Shown: positions 39,706 to 50,779 of the stretch, piece by piece
Layout of the letters: each line of letters begins with the position of its first letter
How positions within the stretch are numbered: the first letter of the stretch is position 1
From: Cynocephalus volans
Taxonomy: Eukaryota > Chordata > Mammalia > Dermoptera > Cynocephalidae
Length of the DNA stretch: 64,000 nucleotides
Direction of reading: 5' to 3'
Assembly: GCF_027409185.1 (NCBI RefSeq)
Contig: NC_084461.1
Coordinates: 188,826,001-188,890,000, forward strand
The notes under the pieces: model-generated
Told to the model about the DNA's origin: nothing
Seen by the model: only the letters and a program-made list of their open reading frames with translations
The model's database searches: none
Made by a program: the position numbers and the translations under genes

Positions 39706-39842
39706 AGCCCGTGCAGACAGACAGCCGAGCCCGTGCAGACAGACAGCCGAGTCCGTGCAGACAGACAGCCGAGCCCGTGCAGATAGCCGAGCCCGTGCAG
39801 ACAGCCGAGCCCGTGCAGACAGCCGAGCCCGTGCAGACAGCC
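39706..39842. repeat. minisatellite with 18- and 22-base units
   Basis: Units of CCGAGCCCGTGCAGACAG (18 bases) and a version with an extra ACAG (22 bases) are repeated about seven times, with one GTCC and one AGATAG variant. The array interrupts L2-like sequence, and both strands stay open in several frames only because of the repeat. Confidence 0.9.
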
Positions 39843-40795
39843 GGAGGAAGAGCATTCCTGGCAGAGGGAACAGCGAATACAAAGGCTCTGAGGCAGGCAG
39901 CACATCAAGAGGCCAGTATGGCCGGAGCAGAGAGAGGAGAGAGAAGGTCAGGGAGGCCTGTGGGCTCTTCTCAGGAGACTGGGGGGATGAGGAGGATCCC
40001 ACAAAGGAGATGAGAAGGCTCAGCCAGTGAAGTAGGAGAAAAACTGGGAAGAGCAAACCGTAGGGAGCGTATCTCATGACCCTGTGAAGGACCCTCCCTC
40101 CGTAGAAGGCAGGTGCAGGAGAGCAGGGGGTTTGGTCTGCCTTGTTCACCACCGTGTCAGTGCCCGGGCACATAGTAGGTACTCGGTGACTGGGACATGA
40201 CTCAGTGCCTGAGTTGGTGTCTGCAGGCCCCGCTTTCTGGCATCCAAATCTCAGCCCCCAACCCTTTCCCCTGAGCCATCCCCCTCTTCACTCAGCCACC
40301 AGCAGGCAGAACAGTGGTCCAAGCTGGGCAGGGTTTCCTTCCACATGGCTGCTCCACTCCAGAAGTGAGCTGAACCGGCCATCCCAGAGAAGGAACTGAA
40401 ATTGTCCTCCACCCCAAACATGCTGGCCCAGGCCACACTCAGGACGGGACACGGCGGGAGGGGGAGTGATAAAAAGAGCCAGAGTCCCCCCACTCCTAGA
40501 GCCCCCTTCCTCTGGTATATATATGGGAGAAACTGAGGCCCAGGTTGGTGTGTGTGAGTGAATTCTGCAGAAGGTGTAGAGGTCTTGCCAGCTCATCCTG
40601 TGGCGTCAAATGTAGGATTTGTGAGCCCTGCTTTAAAAGGTGGCACTGCCAATTTCTTACTTTGTCCTCTTGTCCTTCCATCATTTGTGGGGACTCTCAT
40701 CTTCCCCCAAAACTCTGCCACACAGTCCTTAATTCCTGGATACTTTCTCCCCAGGGGCAATTTAAACTTCTGAGTTTCACCTGCTGCTCCCCCCT

Positions 40796-40876
40796 CGCCC
40801 CTGCAGGGATCCAAACACATGACCTTGGCATTGTAAGCCTGCACTCTAACCAACTGAGGTACCTGGCCAGCCCCAA
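40796..40876 (-). repeat. tRNA-Ile-derived SINE, old monomer
   Basis: The minus strand reads GGGGCTGGCCAGGTACCTCA, GTTGGTTAGAGTGCAGGC, then TTTGGATCCCTGCAGGGG. It is diverged and lacks a clear A-tail. Confidence 0.75.
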
Positions 40877-41689
40877 CTGCTGCTTATTAACAAGCAAGAC
40901 CTATTGCATACCAGTCCCTTTTACATGGAACCTCACATTGAATCCTCAATCTGCCAGTGTCTTACAGGAAGAGGCAGAGCTGGGGCTCAAACCCAGCCTA
41001 CTGGACATCAAAGCCCATATTCCTAACCACTTATCCACCTCCACTGCAAATCCAAAGAAGCCTATCCAGGTCCTGCCCCAGCAAACCACACAAACTAACA
41101 ACCCCCTCCTCTGAGATGAACCACGCCCCTTCCTAAAGCTCAGAATGGTCACAACCTTCAGAATGTATATTAAGTGGGATTCCATTTTCTCCCTGCTATT
41201 CAAAGTCAGGACCTGAAGGGAGATAGGGCTGGCAGGCAGAGTCCTTGAGTCACACCCAGCCTAGTAGAAGGGCAGGGGGAGGTCTTGTCTTTGCCCATGA
41301 AGCCCCAAACTCATAAAGCAACTTGTAACTGTGCTTTGGGCTGGAAATTAATGGGTTTAATGTGCATAAGTGGGTTCCAGTCCCTGCTCTGCCATTTGCA
41401 AGCTGTGTGACCTTCTGCAAATCACTTCACTTCTCTGTGCAGTGGTTTCCTCATTTGTAAAACAGGAAATAACCATGCCCACCTCATAAGGTGTTATGAA
41501 GGTTTTCAGAAATTATAGCTAATGTTTACTGAGCATTTGCCGTATGTTTTGCTACTCACAACAACTCTGAGGACTAGGAACGATTTTACCAGCCCCATTT
41601 TACAGATAAAGAAAGCAAGACACAGAGAGGTGAAGGGGCTGGACTGAAGTCACAGAGTGAGTGAGCAAGTAGATTTATTTTATTATTTT

Positions 41690-41742
41690 ATCTTTTTGGC
41701 AGCCAGCCAGTACAGGGATCTGAATCCTTGACCTTGGTGTTA
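41690..41742 (-). repeat. truncated tRNA-Ile SINE
   Basis: TTGGCAGCCAGCCAGTACAG and CCTTGACCTTGGTGTTACCA are the 3' half of an antisense monomer. It interrupts MIR-like sequence. Confidence 0.7.
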
Positions 41743-41801
41743 CCAGAAAGTAGATTTAAATCCAGGCAGTCTACACCTTACTGTTCCTCTGGGTAATAAT
41801 A

Positions 41802-42046
41802 TGAGGGTACTTCAAAAAGTTTCTGGAAGGCCCAGCTCGTGGCTCACTTGGGAGAGTGTAGTGCTGATAACACCAAGTCAAGGGTTAAGGTCCTCTTACT
41901 GGTCATCTTTTAAAAAAAAAAAAAATGTGTAGATTTTGGATCCCTGTGCCAACCAGCCACTAAAAAAAAAAAAAAATAGAAGTTCGTGGGAAAATAAAAT
42001 TGAAAGATACTATGAATCTTTCCATGAACTTTTTGAACTACCCTTG
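41802..42046. repeat. mariner-like MITE with nested SINE
   Basis: The inverted repeats GGGTACTTCAAAAAGTTTCT (left) and TCCATGAACTTTTTGAACTA (right, then CCCTTG) pair with each other, and TA flanks both sides (41800-41801, 42047-42048), the mariner target. SINE sequence at 41828-41978 accounts for most of its interior. There is no transposase. Confidence 0.65.
41828..41978 (+). repeat. SINE sequences inside the MITE
   Basis: A unit of the dimeric type (GGCCCAGCTCGTGGCTCACT...TTACTGGTCATCTTTT, A-tail to about 41925) is followed by a 3' monomer scrap (TTTTGGATCCCTGTGCCAAC, CAGCCACT and a second A-tail). Confidence 0.7.
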
Positions 42047-42345
42047 TATGAAACCCTCAGAACAGCATAAATGCTCAATAAATGCTAGGATTTACTACCT
42101 TCTGCTTGCAAGTTTTGATTGGCAGTTCAAACATATCTGAGTAATAGAAAAATTTAAAAACAAGTCATCATCTGGGAAATGTGGTGTTTGGGCGTAAAGA
42201 AAATCAAAATTCTTAGGGGAATTTTTTTTTCTTGGAGATAAAGGGAGATTTTATTTGTCAAACAGTTTGCAAACCAGGGAGATACAGCCTTTGGTACAAA
42301 ATAAAATTGCTGCCCCCAGAAATTTTTTGCTGTTTTCTTTTTTTT

Positions 42346-42452
42346 AAGACTAGTCGAGTGCAGTGGCAAGAAGGGGGAAGAGAGTAGGACAAGGGGTTTG
42401 ATCCGTGACTGTGGACAATCAATTGAAATAACTTACTACCTTTAGACCAGTC
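42346..42452 (-). pseudogene. RNY1: Y1 RNA retropseudogene
   Basis: Y RNAs are small pol III transcripts that bind Ro60. The minus strand matches the Y1 RNA I remember over its whole length: the stem start GACTGGTCTAAAGGTAGTAA, the middle TTATTTCAATTGATTGTCCA, the C/T-rich stretch CTCTCTTCCCCCTTCTTGCC and the closing stem CACTGCACTCGACTAGTCTT. Several substitutions relative to the human gene, and an A-rich run (AAAAAAAAGAAAA) directly after its 3' end, indicate an L1-mobilised retrocopy and not the functional gene. Confidence 0.85.
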
Positions 42453-44454
42453 TAATTAAAAACCTTTTTAAAAAATTAATAAAAACTAAAAGATTTTGTT
42501 ACTAGACATGGGTTCAAATCCCAGCTCAGAATCCAAGTAGCTGTGTGACCTTGGGTAAGTCACTTCACCTCTGTGAGCCTCAGTTTTCTTATCTGGAAAA
42601 TAGAGATGATACAAGTTGTTGGAAGGATTCAGTGAATTTTGTGGCCCTTCCTAATTTGTCACTATTTATTTAAGGGTTCCGTTATTGATCATCTGTCTCC
42701 CAGCATGAAAACAAACACCAAACACCGTGTCTGTTGTGTTCATCATTGTATCCAGAACAGGGCCGGCACATAGCAGGGCTCAACAAATCTCAACCTGAGG
42801 GGTAGTGTGTTCTCTTGTCCTCAGGGTGCCACAACTCCTCTTGTCCTGCCTGTCCCCTGGTGCTCCAAACCTCCAACCCCAGGACCATCCCAATCATCCC
42901 AATAAACTCAAACAGGACTGCTGCAGACTCCTGTTTCAGGTATGAGGCCCATGAGGGGCCTTCAGGAGATGAAGTGCTAGGAAGACTCATTGGAGTTCTT
43001 TGGTAGTTGCCAAGTGGCTAAAAGCTGCATGCAAACAAACTAACCAAAGAGAGAAATGATTGATTCACATGGCTGAGAAGTCCAAGAGAAATTGCTTTCA
43101 GATACGGCTGGATCTAGGTGCACAGATTTGGTCATCAGGACTCAGTTTCTGGGGTCTCTGGATTTTGCTTTGCTCTGAGTGGGTTCATTCTCAGACAAGA
43201 TAGCTCTGGAAGCTCCAAGCTTACATCCTGTCCTCCCAGCTCCGAAAGGAATGGAATGAGACATTTTCTTATCAGACTGCTCTGTCCAAGCCTAGAATTG
43301 AGTCTGACTGGCCCTGTGGGGTCACCTGCCCATCCCTGAAACCATCACTGGGGCAGGTGGGAGGGTCGCCTCAGGGAACATCTTGAACTGACATGGTACA
43401 GAAAATCAGGTGCTGCTACCAGAACTAGGGGAAGTCTGGCAGCCACAACTGATGGCCACTGATGTCCACCACGGAAAACCACGGCCAGGGAATGGGGCCT
43501 AGCCTGGGAGAATGGAGATGTGAGTCTCAGCTGCTCTCCCCACCCCACCCCCATCCCCATGCTCAGCTTCCAGCTTCTGCTTCTAAGAACATTGCCCAAT
43601 ACTGCCCTCTCTCCTCTCTTCGACCCTGTGGCCCCTATTGCCTCAGCAAGGTGAAGTGACTTACTCAAGGTCACACAGTGGGTATATGTGACAGAGCCCA
43701 GAGGCACATGCAGGCAGCTGGCCCCAGGGTCCACCTCTTGGCTTGGGAATAAGGCAAGGCTAAGATGCTCTGCTCCAGCATCCCCAGCCCACCCAGCCGA
43801 GGGCAGCTGGAGTCTGATTTCTGAAGGGAAGTGACTCAGGAGCCTGAGGCTCTAAAGATAATCTCCTTTCATCTGGGTAACTAATAGCCCTGCAGATGAC
43901 ACTGCAGCCTCTGCCTTATGCCAGCTGCCTCTTCCCTCAACGTTCCTCCCACCCATGGCCCCTGTGGCCGAGGACTGAAATCTTCTGTCTTCCCTCTTGC
44001 CACTTTCTGCCCCTCCCGGCGCACCTCCAGATCTCACTCCCCAGAGAGGCCTGCTTACCTTGTCACCATCTCTAAGCACAGAGAGCTTGCCCTGTGTATG
44101 TGTATCCATTGGGAGGTCACTCAGTGCCTTCAAGCCTCCTTTGGGTCACCCGAATCCCTGTTCCAGCCACCTGATATTGGCAAGGGGCTCACGTGGCCTC
44201 AAGTACAGTGATCCGGGATCACGGAGTGACCTTGGCTGATTTGTGGGTGAGGAGTGACCCACACTCATGTAACATCCTCTGTGGGACCATCCCCAGCCTT
44301 GGCCAGGTTGGGGCGTGGGAGATGGGGAGGGTGGAAGAAGAACTTCCCAGCCTCCAGCAGCCCATCTTGGGGTCAAGACCAACCTGGGAGGGTGTTGGAG
44401 GGATAGAGAGGATGTATCCCCATACTCCATCCACATTCTCACTCTTCTAGTTAA

Positions 44455-45235
44455 CACTTTTTTTTCACATGTTAAAAATTGAGGTGAAATTCGCATAACC
44501 ATAAAATTAACCATTTTATTTATTTTTTATTTTTTATTTTATTTATTTATTTATTTATTTTTAAAAGATGACCGGTAAGGGGATCTTAACCCTTGACTTG
44601 GTGTTGTCAGCACCACGCTCAGCCAGTGAGCGAACCGGCCATCCACATATGGGATCCGAACCCGGGGCCTTGGTGTTATCAGCACCGCGCTCTCCCAAGT
44701 GAGCCACGGGCTGGCCCTAAAATTAACCATTTTAAAGTACAATTTAGTGGCATTTAGTACATTCACCATGTTGTACAACCATCACCTCTATCTAGTTCCA
44801 GGACATTTTATCACCCCAAAAGGAAACACCCTACCCATTAGAAGTCACTCCCATTACCCCTCCCCTCCGTCCCTGGCAACCACCAATCTACTCTCTGTGT
44901 CTATGGATTTTCCTATTCTGGACATTTCATTTCAATGGAATCATACATTATTTGTCCTTTTGTGTCTGGCTTCTTTCACTTAGCATAATGTGTTCAAGGT
45001 TCATCCATCTCGTGGCACATATCAGTACTTCATTCCTTTTTATGGCTGAGTAATATTCCAGTGTATGGATAGACCACATTTTGTTTATCCGCTCATCCAT
45101 TGATGGACATTTGGGTTATTTCCACCTTTTGCCTATTGTGAGTAGTGCTGCTGTGAACATTCGTGGGCAAGTATCTGTTTGAGTGCCTGGTTTCAATTCT
45201 TTTGGACCTATACTTTAGCTAACATTGCTTCTTTT
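44455..45235 (-). repeat. L1 3' fragment, antisense, with nested SINE
   Basis: ATTGAGGTGAAATTCGCATA, then after the SINE GGCATTTAGTACATTCACCA, CTGGCAACCACCAATCTACT and GGCTGAGTAATATTCCAGTG are reversed L1 3' sequence. Confidence 0.8.
44519..44717 (-). repeat. tRNA-Ile-derived SINE, dimer, antisense
   Basis: The minus strand has both units (AGGGCCAGCCCGTGGCTCAC...GATGGCCGGTTCGCTCACTG...GATCCCCTTACCGGTCATCT) and a tail of TTTA-type repeats. The 17-base duplication TAAAATTAACCATTTTA lies at 44502-44518 and 44718-44734. Confidence 0.9.
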
Positions 45236-45349
45236 AATGTAGATAGTGGAGGGCAATATTCAGTTGTTCTTGTAACCCACTCCTCAGTGTAAAAGAAAGA
45301 CCTGAGAACAAGTTTAGCTAATGATAGCATCACTTATTGAGTGTCCTGG

Positions 45350-45808
45350 GTACGGTGGGTTGAATGTCCCCCAAAAGTTCATGTGTTGGAAACTTGATCC
45401 CCATTATAAGAGTGTTAAGAGGGTGGAAAAATCCTGTCTTGGTATTTGAAAGGTAGGGCTTTTAAGAGGTGATTTGATTGTGAGGACTGCCCTCATGAAT
45501 GGATTAATCTATCCATGGAGTAATGGGTTAATGGTTTAATGGGTTATCAGGAAGTGGTCCGATGGCTTTATAAGGAGAGCAAGTAAGCACATTAACTCTC
45601 TTGCTCTGGATACTCTCACCACGTGATACCCTGCGTGGCCACAAGACCCTGTAGAGAGTTCCCACTCAGAAGAAGGCACTTACTAGAGGCACGCCCGGGA
45701 CTGTGGACTTCCCAGCCTCCAAAACTGTAAGAAATAAATTTAATTTCTTTATAAATTACCCAGTTTCAGATACTCTGTTATAAGCAACAGAAAATGGACT
45801 AATACACT
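45350..45808 (+). repeat. solitary MaLR-like LTR, sense
   Basis: GGTTGAATGTCCCCCAAAAG opens it. A TATA-like GGCTTTATAAGGAG, the poly(A) signal in AGAAATAAATTTAAT and the end ATGGACTAATACA follow in LTR order. No internal viral region adjoins it. Confidence 0.6.
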
Positions 45809-46697
45809 GTGTTAAGAGCTTTACACACATAATTTAATTTAATCCTCACAACTACTTTTGAGGTAAGTACTATTCTCATCCCCATTTTGCAGATAAGGAA
45901 ACTGAGGCTCAGAGAGGTCAAACCAACATGAATGTAACAGAACCAACGCTCCCATCACAAACCAGTGCCTAGAATCACCATCCACCAATATTCATTAAGT
46001 ATCTACTCTTTCATTTTGTCTCAATGCCTAATATGTGCTGGGCGCTGCGTACTCAGAGATGAGCAAAACACCGAGCCCACCCTGCAGGAGCTCAGGGTCT
46101 GGGGTAGTAGACAAGTGGATGAGTGATAGCACCGTAAGGGACAAGCCCACCGTCCCTCAGAGACTCAATACAGGGGAGGCCAGAGGAGACAACGTCCCCA
46201 GGGAACTGGGTTAGACTTCAGACAGAGGTCACATTTTAGGCTGTTTTGAAGGATGTATAGGGGTTTTCCAAGCAGAGGGAAGGGAAAGGGAATGCCAGGC
46301 AATGGAAACAGTATGAGCAAAGGTCTGGCAGCGTAAAATGGCAGGCGACAGAGAGAAGTCTGGTGTGGTCAGAGTGCAGGTCGTTTGGTGGATGTTGTTG
46401 AGGGATGAGGTCATCAGAGATGAGACTGGGAAGGGGATTGGACTGTCAGGCCGAGGAGTTTGAATTTTATTCAGAAGGAAATGGGAGCCATGGAGGGTTT
46501 AGAGTGGGGAAGAGACAGGGCACATAGTCAGGTTTGTGCCTGTGAAATAATAATAGTAGTAGTAGACAATGTGTATTGAGTACTCACTGTGTGATAGGGA
46601 CTTCTACATGAATTATTTTACCTAATTTTCACTACAGTCCTCTAAGGTAGGTTCATTCCTTTATTTCTCTGTGTGTGTGTGTCTCTCTCTCTCTCTC

Positions 46698-46835
46698 TTT
46701 TTTTTTAGTCTTTTTCGTGACCGGTACTGAGCCAGTGAGTGCACCGGCCATTCCTATATAAGATCCGAACCCACGGCGGGAGCATCGCTGCGCTCCCAGC
46801 GCCACACCCTCCCGAGTGCGCCACGGGGTCGGCCC
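46698..46835 (-). repeat. tRNA-derived SINE, GC-hairpin type, in the microsatellite
   Basis: The minus strand reads GGGCCGACCCCGTGGCGCAC, GGGAGCGCAGCGATGCTCCC, GATCTTATATAGGAATGGCC and CGGTCACGAAAAAGAC. TC repeats lie on both sides, so the duplication cannot be told apart from the microsatellite. Confidence 0.85.
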
Positions 46836-46860
46836 ATCTCTCTCTCTCTCTCTCTCTCTT

Positions 46861-46945
46861 AAAAGCTGCTAGCAGGTACAGGGATCAAACTCTAGACCTT
46901 GCTGTCATCAACACCACGCTCTAACTGAGCTAACCAGACCTGCTC
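46861..46945 (-). repeat. tRNA-Ile-derived SINE, monomer
   Basis: GCTGCTAGCAGGTACAGGGA, CTAGACCTTGCTGTCATCAA and CTCTAACTGAGCTAACCAG are an antisense monomer lying between TC tracts. Confidence 0.75.
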
Positions 46946-46986
46946 TTTTTTTTTAAAATTTCTGTCTCTGTCTCTCTGCCTCTCTG

Positions 46987-47019
<33 letters not shown>

Positions 47020-47359
47020 GTCTCTGTCTCTCTCTGTCTCTCTCTCTCTCTTTTAGGTTAATTTCTTATCCCCATTTTACAGATGAGAAAACTGAGGCTC
47101 AAAGAGCCCCAAATCACTTGCCCAAGGAGACCCAGCACAGAAGCCCAGACCTTAAACCATGCCCAACCCCGTGTTCTCGACTTTTGTGGCCATTTGACGG
47201 TGGATTAGAGGCATCCAACCCGGAGCCTGGGAAGCCTCCAGGAAGGCTTGGGGAGAATCCAGGGAGAGAGGTCCTTCTGGGAGGAGGGGTTCGGGAGGAT
47301 GAAGCTGCGGGGCCTAAGGCTACCCAGGAGGAGGCTCCCGAGCCTCGACCGCCCCTATG

Positions 47360-47373
47360 CCGCCAGGGGGCGC
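47360..47373 (+). promoter_or_regulatory. CTCF-like site between PHETA1 and SH2B3
   Basis: CCGCCAGGGGGCGC fits the CTCF core CCASYAGRKGGCRS at 13 of 14 positions. It lies in a small CpG-rich patch (47320-47460) about midway between the two promoters. Binding is inferred from the motif alone. Confidence 0.5.
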
Positions 47374-48247
47374 CAGCGCCCCGCGCAAGCCGCTGCCGCC
47401 CGCCGGGCCCGTCTCCTGGGATTCGGGCCAAGCTCCCCCCACTCCAACCCTGGTAAGGAAGGGAAGCTCGTGAGCCCCACGGTGATCGCGGAGCAGGGGT
47501 GGGGACGGCTGGACTAACTGGGTTGTATGTCCTCTGCGGAGCTATTAGGGCCTTTAATTACCGGGATTGGAAGTGAATAATTATCTGTGGGGCCTCCGGC
47601 CACTGAGTCACTTCCCCCAGAAACCAGATTCCCCGGGCTGGCGGAAGAGGGGGGGGCGGCTGGAGCTTCCCAGGCAGGGCTGGGGACTTGGGGCGGGGGT
47701 AGGGGTGGGGTGCGCCGCAGCCGCTGTTTTTGGTCAAGATCAGAACTCTGAAGTCTGAGTGTAATCCCTGCTGGGTCCCTTACCAGCCCTGTGACTCAGG
47801 CAGGTCACTTAGCCTCTCTGTACCTCAGTTTCCTCCTCTGTCAAGTGGGGGAAACAACATTCTCTCCTTCATGCAATCGTTGGGAAAAATAAATGGTTAA
47901 TCCATGTAAAACCTTCAAACAGTGCCTGCCATAACATAATGCTCTAATAGTTAAATTTTTAATTCTATTCTTACTGTTATTATCACTTGGGCATAGTAGG
48001 AAGTTAGGAGCTAGGGCTCTGCCATCAGATGGGCCTGGAGTCCAGACCATCTGCTTCCATCACTTACCAGTTGTGTGACCTGGGCAGTCACTTCACTGCT
48101 CTGCATCTCAATTCCCTCATCTGAGAAATGGGGAGATTAATAGCAAACCCTTCATTTGGGGTGGAAGGTTAAAATAACACCTGTGATGGTCTCTGCTTGA
48201 TGCTTCCCTAAATAGAGTCCAGATTGTAAATACTGTCCATCCTTTTG

Positions 48248-48340
48248 TTTGTCTTTGGTGTCTAGCTGGTATGGGAATCCGAACTCTTGACCTCAGTGTA
48301 ACAAGGTGGTGCTCTAACCCACTGAGCTAACCTGCCAGAC
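48248..48340 (-). repeat. tRNA-Ile-derived SINE, monomer
   Basis: TGGTGTCTAGCTGGTATGGG, ACTCTTGACCTCAGTGTAAC and GCTCTAACCCACTGAGCTAA, antisense. The near-identical flanks CTGTCCATCCTTTTG (48233-48247) and CTGTTCATCCTTTTG (48341-48355) are the target duplication. Confidence 0.85.
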
Positions 48341-48666
48341 GCTGTTCATCCTTTTGCTAAGGAAGGACTTGTGACAATTTTAAAGCCCAAGGCTCTGGGA
48401 GGACAGAAAACAGAACTCAAGCCGAGGGAAGGAAGCAGAGGGAGTAGATGCCATCAGGCACCTGAGCTCAGCAGATTAGACCCTGAGCCCAGGAATCTGG
48501 CTTGGGAGTTCTGACTGCCTAAGCAAAAAGAGGAAGGACCCAGTTACGTAATCCTTTTCTGGCCCTGGACAGACCTGTGTTTGCCAAGAACCCTCCTAGC
48601 CTCAGCTGGACCCTGATGGATGAGGAAAGTGTTGGTTGGACATTCCAGAGCCTTCTTGAGCTCTGT

Positions 48667-49195
48667 GTTAGTTACCAATTGCTGTGTAACAAATCACTCC
48701 CAAATTTGTGGCTTAAAACAGCAAACCTTTCTTATCTCCAATGCTTTTAGGAATGTAGGTGTGATTTGACTGAGGTTGTGGCTCAGGGTCTGTCATGAGA
48801 TCGTAGTCAAAAACAGGCTGGGACTGCCCCCATTGGAGGCTCAAATGGGGCTGGAGGATCCATTTCCAAGATAGCACACTCAGCTGGCTGTTGTCAGGAG
48901 GAATCTGTTCCTTGTGGGCTGGTGGCAAGAGGCCTCAGTTCCCACTCATGTGGGCCTTTCCATAAAGCAGCTTGAGTGTCCTCATGATGCAGTGGCTGGC
49001 CTCTCCCAGAGTGGATGGTCCAAGAGAGAACAAGAAGGAGCCACATGCCTCCTATGACCTAATCCCAGAAGTCAAGTGGTGTCACTCCTGCTTTGTTCTA
49101 CTGGGTAGAAGTGAGTTATGCAGCCCAGCCCCACTCAAAGGTAGGGAGGTCAGGCTCTACCTTTTCAAGGGAGGTGTGGACAAATTTTAAACCAC
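48667..49195 (-). repeat. ancient LTR-like repeat (MLT-like), antisense
   Basis: GTTAGTTACCAATTGCTGTG, TAACAAATCACTCCCAAATT, GGGCCTTTCCATAAAGCAGC and CTTGAGTGTCCTCATGATGC. It is the same family as 21713-22190. The name is from memory. Confidence 0.5.
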
Positions 49196-50023
49196 CATGA
49201 GCACCTGTTATATGCCAGGAACTGTGCCAGAACAAATCCCTGGCCTTGTGGAGCTCACCTCCTACTGGAGATGCTGGAAGAGACAGTCAACAAACAAATG
49301 AATGATTATAATATAAAGTCTGGGGCAACAAGGGTGAGGGAAAACAGAAGTGGAGTCAGAGGAGAGATAGACAGTGTCAGCCATGGGGAGGGGCTGTTTT
49401 AGGGTTGGTGTTCAGGGACCTCCAGGGAGTGAATGAAGTGGAAAGATCTGGTGGAAGGGCATTCTGGGCACAGGGGACAGCCAGTGTCAAGGCCTTGAAT
49501 TGGGAGTATGAAGGAGAGTTTGAGGAACAGTGAGAAGCGTGTGCTCCAACGTTGTCCCTTGATAACAGTCAGCATGCAGAGATTCACTGCATGCGAACGA
49601 GGGACTACGTGTCATTTCCCTTCACCCATCTACCATTATGCCCATTTTACAGACTGGGGACACTGAGGCTCAGAGAGTGGGATTCTCTTGCTGGAGGTCA
49701 CACAGCAGTGCCAGGATGGGAATCCAGACATGGAAAACTCCAGCACTAGCCATTGCCCAGCTGGGGGGCAGTCCAGGCACCCAGGCCTCTTCCTCACTTG
49801 TGGTGCAGGCCTGCAGAAGTACAGTGTACAGATGTGGACACCAAAGCCTCCACTCGCTGGCTGGATGAACTTGGGCAACAGTATTTACTCTCGAGCCTCA
49901 GTATCTTCATCTGTAAAATGGATGTGAGGGTCTGTCGTCTACAGGGCTGGTCTCTGTGGCCACCGCTCTTCACAGCCACCCCTTGAGGGACATATGACGT
50001 TCACATCCAATTATAGATTATAA

Positions 50024-50115
50024 TTTTTGGCAGTTGGATCCCGGTACTGGGATCCAAACCCTTGATTTGGTGTTATTAGCATCACACTCTACTAATTGAG
50101 CTAACCAGCCAGTCC
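50024..50115 (-). repeat. tRNA-Ile-derived SINE, monomer
   Basis: TTTGGCAGTTGGATCCCGGT, AAACCCTTGATTTGGTGTTA and ATTGAGCTAACCAGCCAGTC, antisense. Confidence 0.8.
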
Positions 50116-50572
50116 AATCAACATACTTTATTGATCATGTGCTACATGGAAGTGCCCTCTCCTACCTCCCAAGCCCTTAACATAAGTTTTCTTATCAAAT
50201 TTTCCCCTACAATCCAATGGGGTCAGCCCTGTGACTGTCCCCATTTTGCAGATAGGAAAACTGAGGCCCAGAGAATCTAAGTGACCACGCAGCTAGGAAG
50301 ATGCTGAACAGAGAATTCTAAACCTGTCTGGATGACCCCAGAGCCTTCATTCTTAATTATGGATCCCCTCAGATAATGGCACCCTCAGACAATCTCACCC
50401 CTTGAAGTGGGGAGAGACTCTAATCGGGGCTAATGACTTAACCATTCGGTACCTCACTTTTCTTGTCATAAAATGGGGATAATAATAATAATAATAATAG
50501 TAATAGTACCTGTCTCAGGGCTGCTGTGAAGATTAAATGAGTTAACATATGCAAAATGTCCACAGCTGCCCT

Positions 50573-50770
50573 TCTAGTACAGTACCCACTAGCCACATGT
50601 GGCTATTTAACATTTAAATTCATTAACATTAAATTTTTATTTATTTATTTATTTTTTGGCGGCTGGATCTGAACCCTTGACATTGGTGTTATAATACCGT
50701 GCTCTAACCAACTGAGCTAACCCACCAGCCCTGGTCCCTCAGGGACACTAGCCACATTTCAAGTGCTCAA
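50573..50770. repeat. MER5A-like hAT element split by a SINE
   Basis: CCACTAGCCACATGTGGCTA opens it, and GACACTAGCCACATTTCAAG with TGCTCAA closes it on the far side of the SINE at 50636-50732. Confidence 0.6.
50636..50732 (-). repeat. tRNA-Ile-derived SINE, monomer
   Basis: TTTTTTGGCGGCTGGATCTG, AACCCTTGACATTGGTGTTA and CCAACTGAGCTAACCCACCA, antisense, inside the hAT element. Confidence 0.8.
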
Positions 50771-50779
50771 CTATATTGC

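Larger units (their letters stand above)
46663..47055. repeat. compound TC/GT microsatellite with two embedded SINEs
   Basis: GTGTGTGTCTCTCTCTCT at 46671-46697 continues at 46836-46860 after a SINE, and again as TCTCTGTCTCTC repeats at 46960-47053. It is polypyrimidine on the plus strand over a long distance. Confidence 0.85.

Noticed and set aside
39460..40173. 237-codon minus-strand frame with repeated SARARL
   Set aside because: The repeats come from the minisatellite and the rest from L2 and L1 remnants; several frames are open through the same array.
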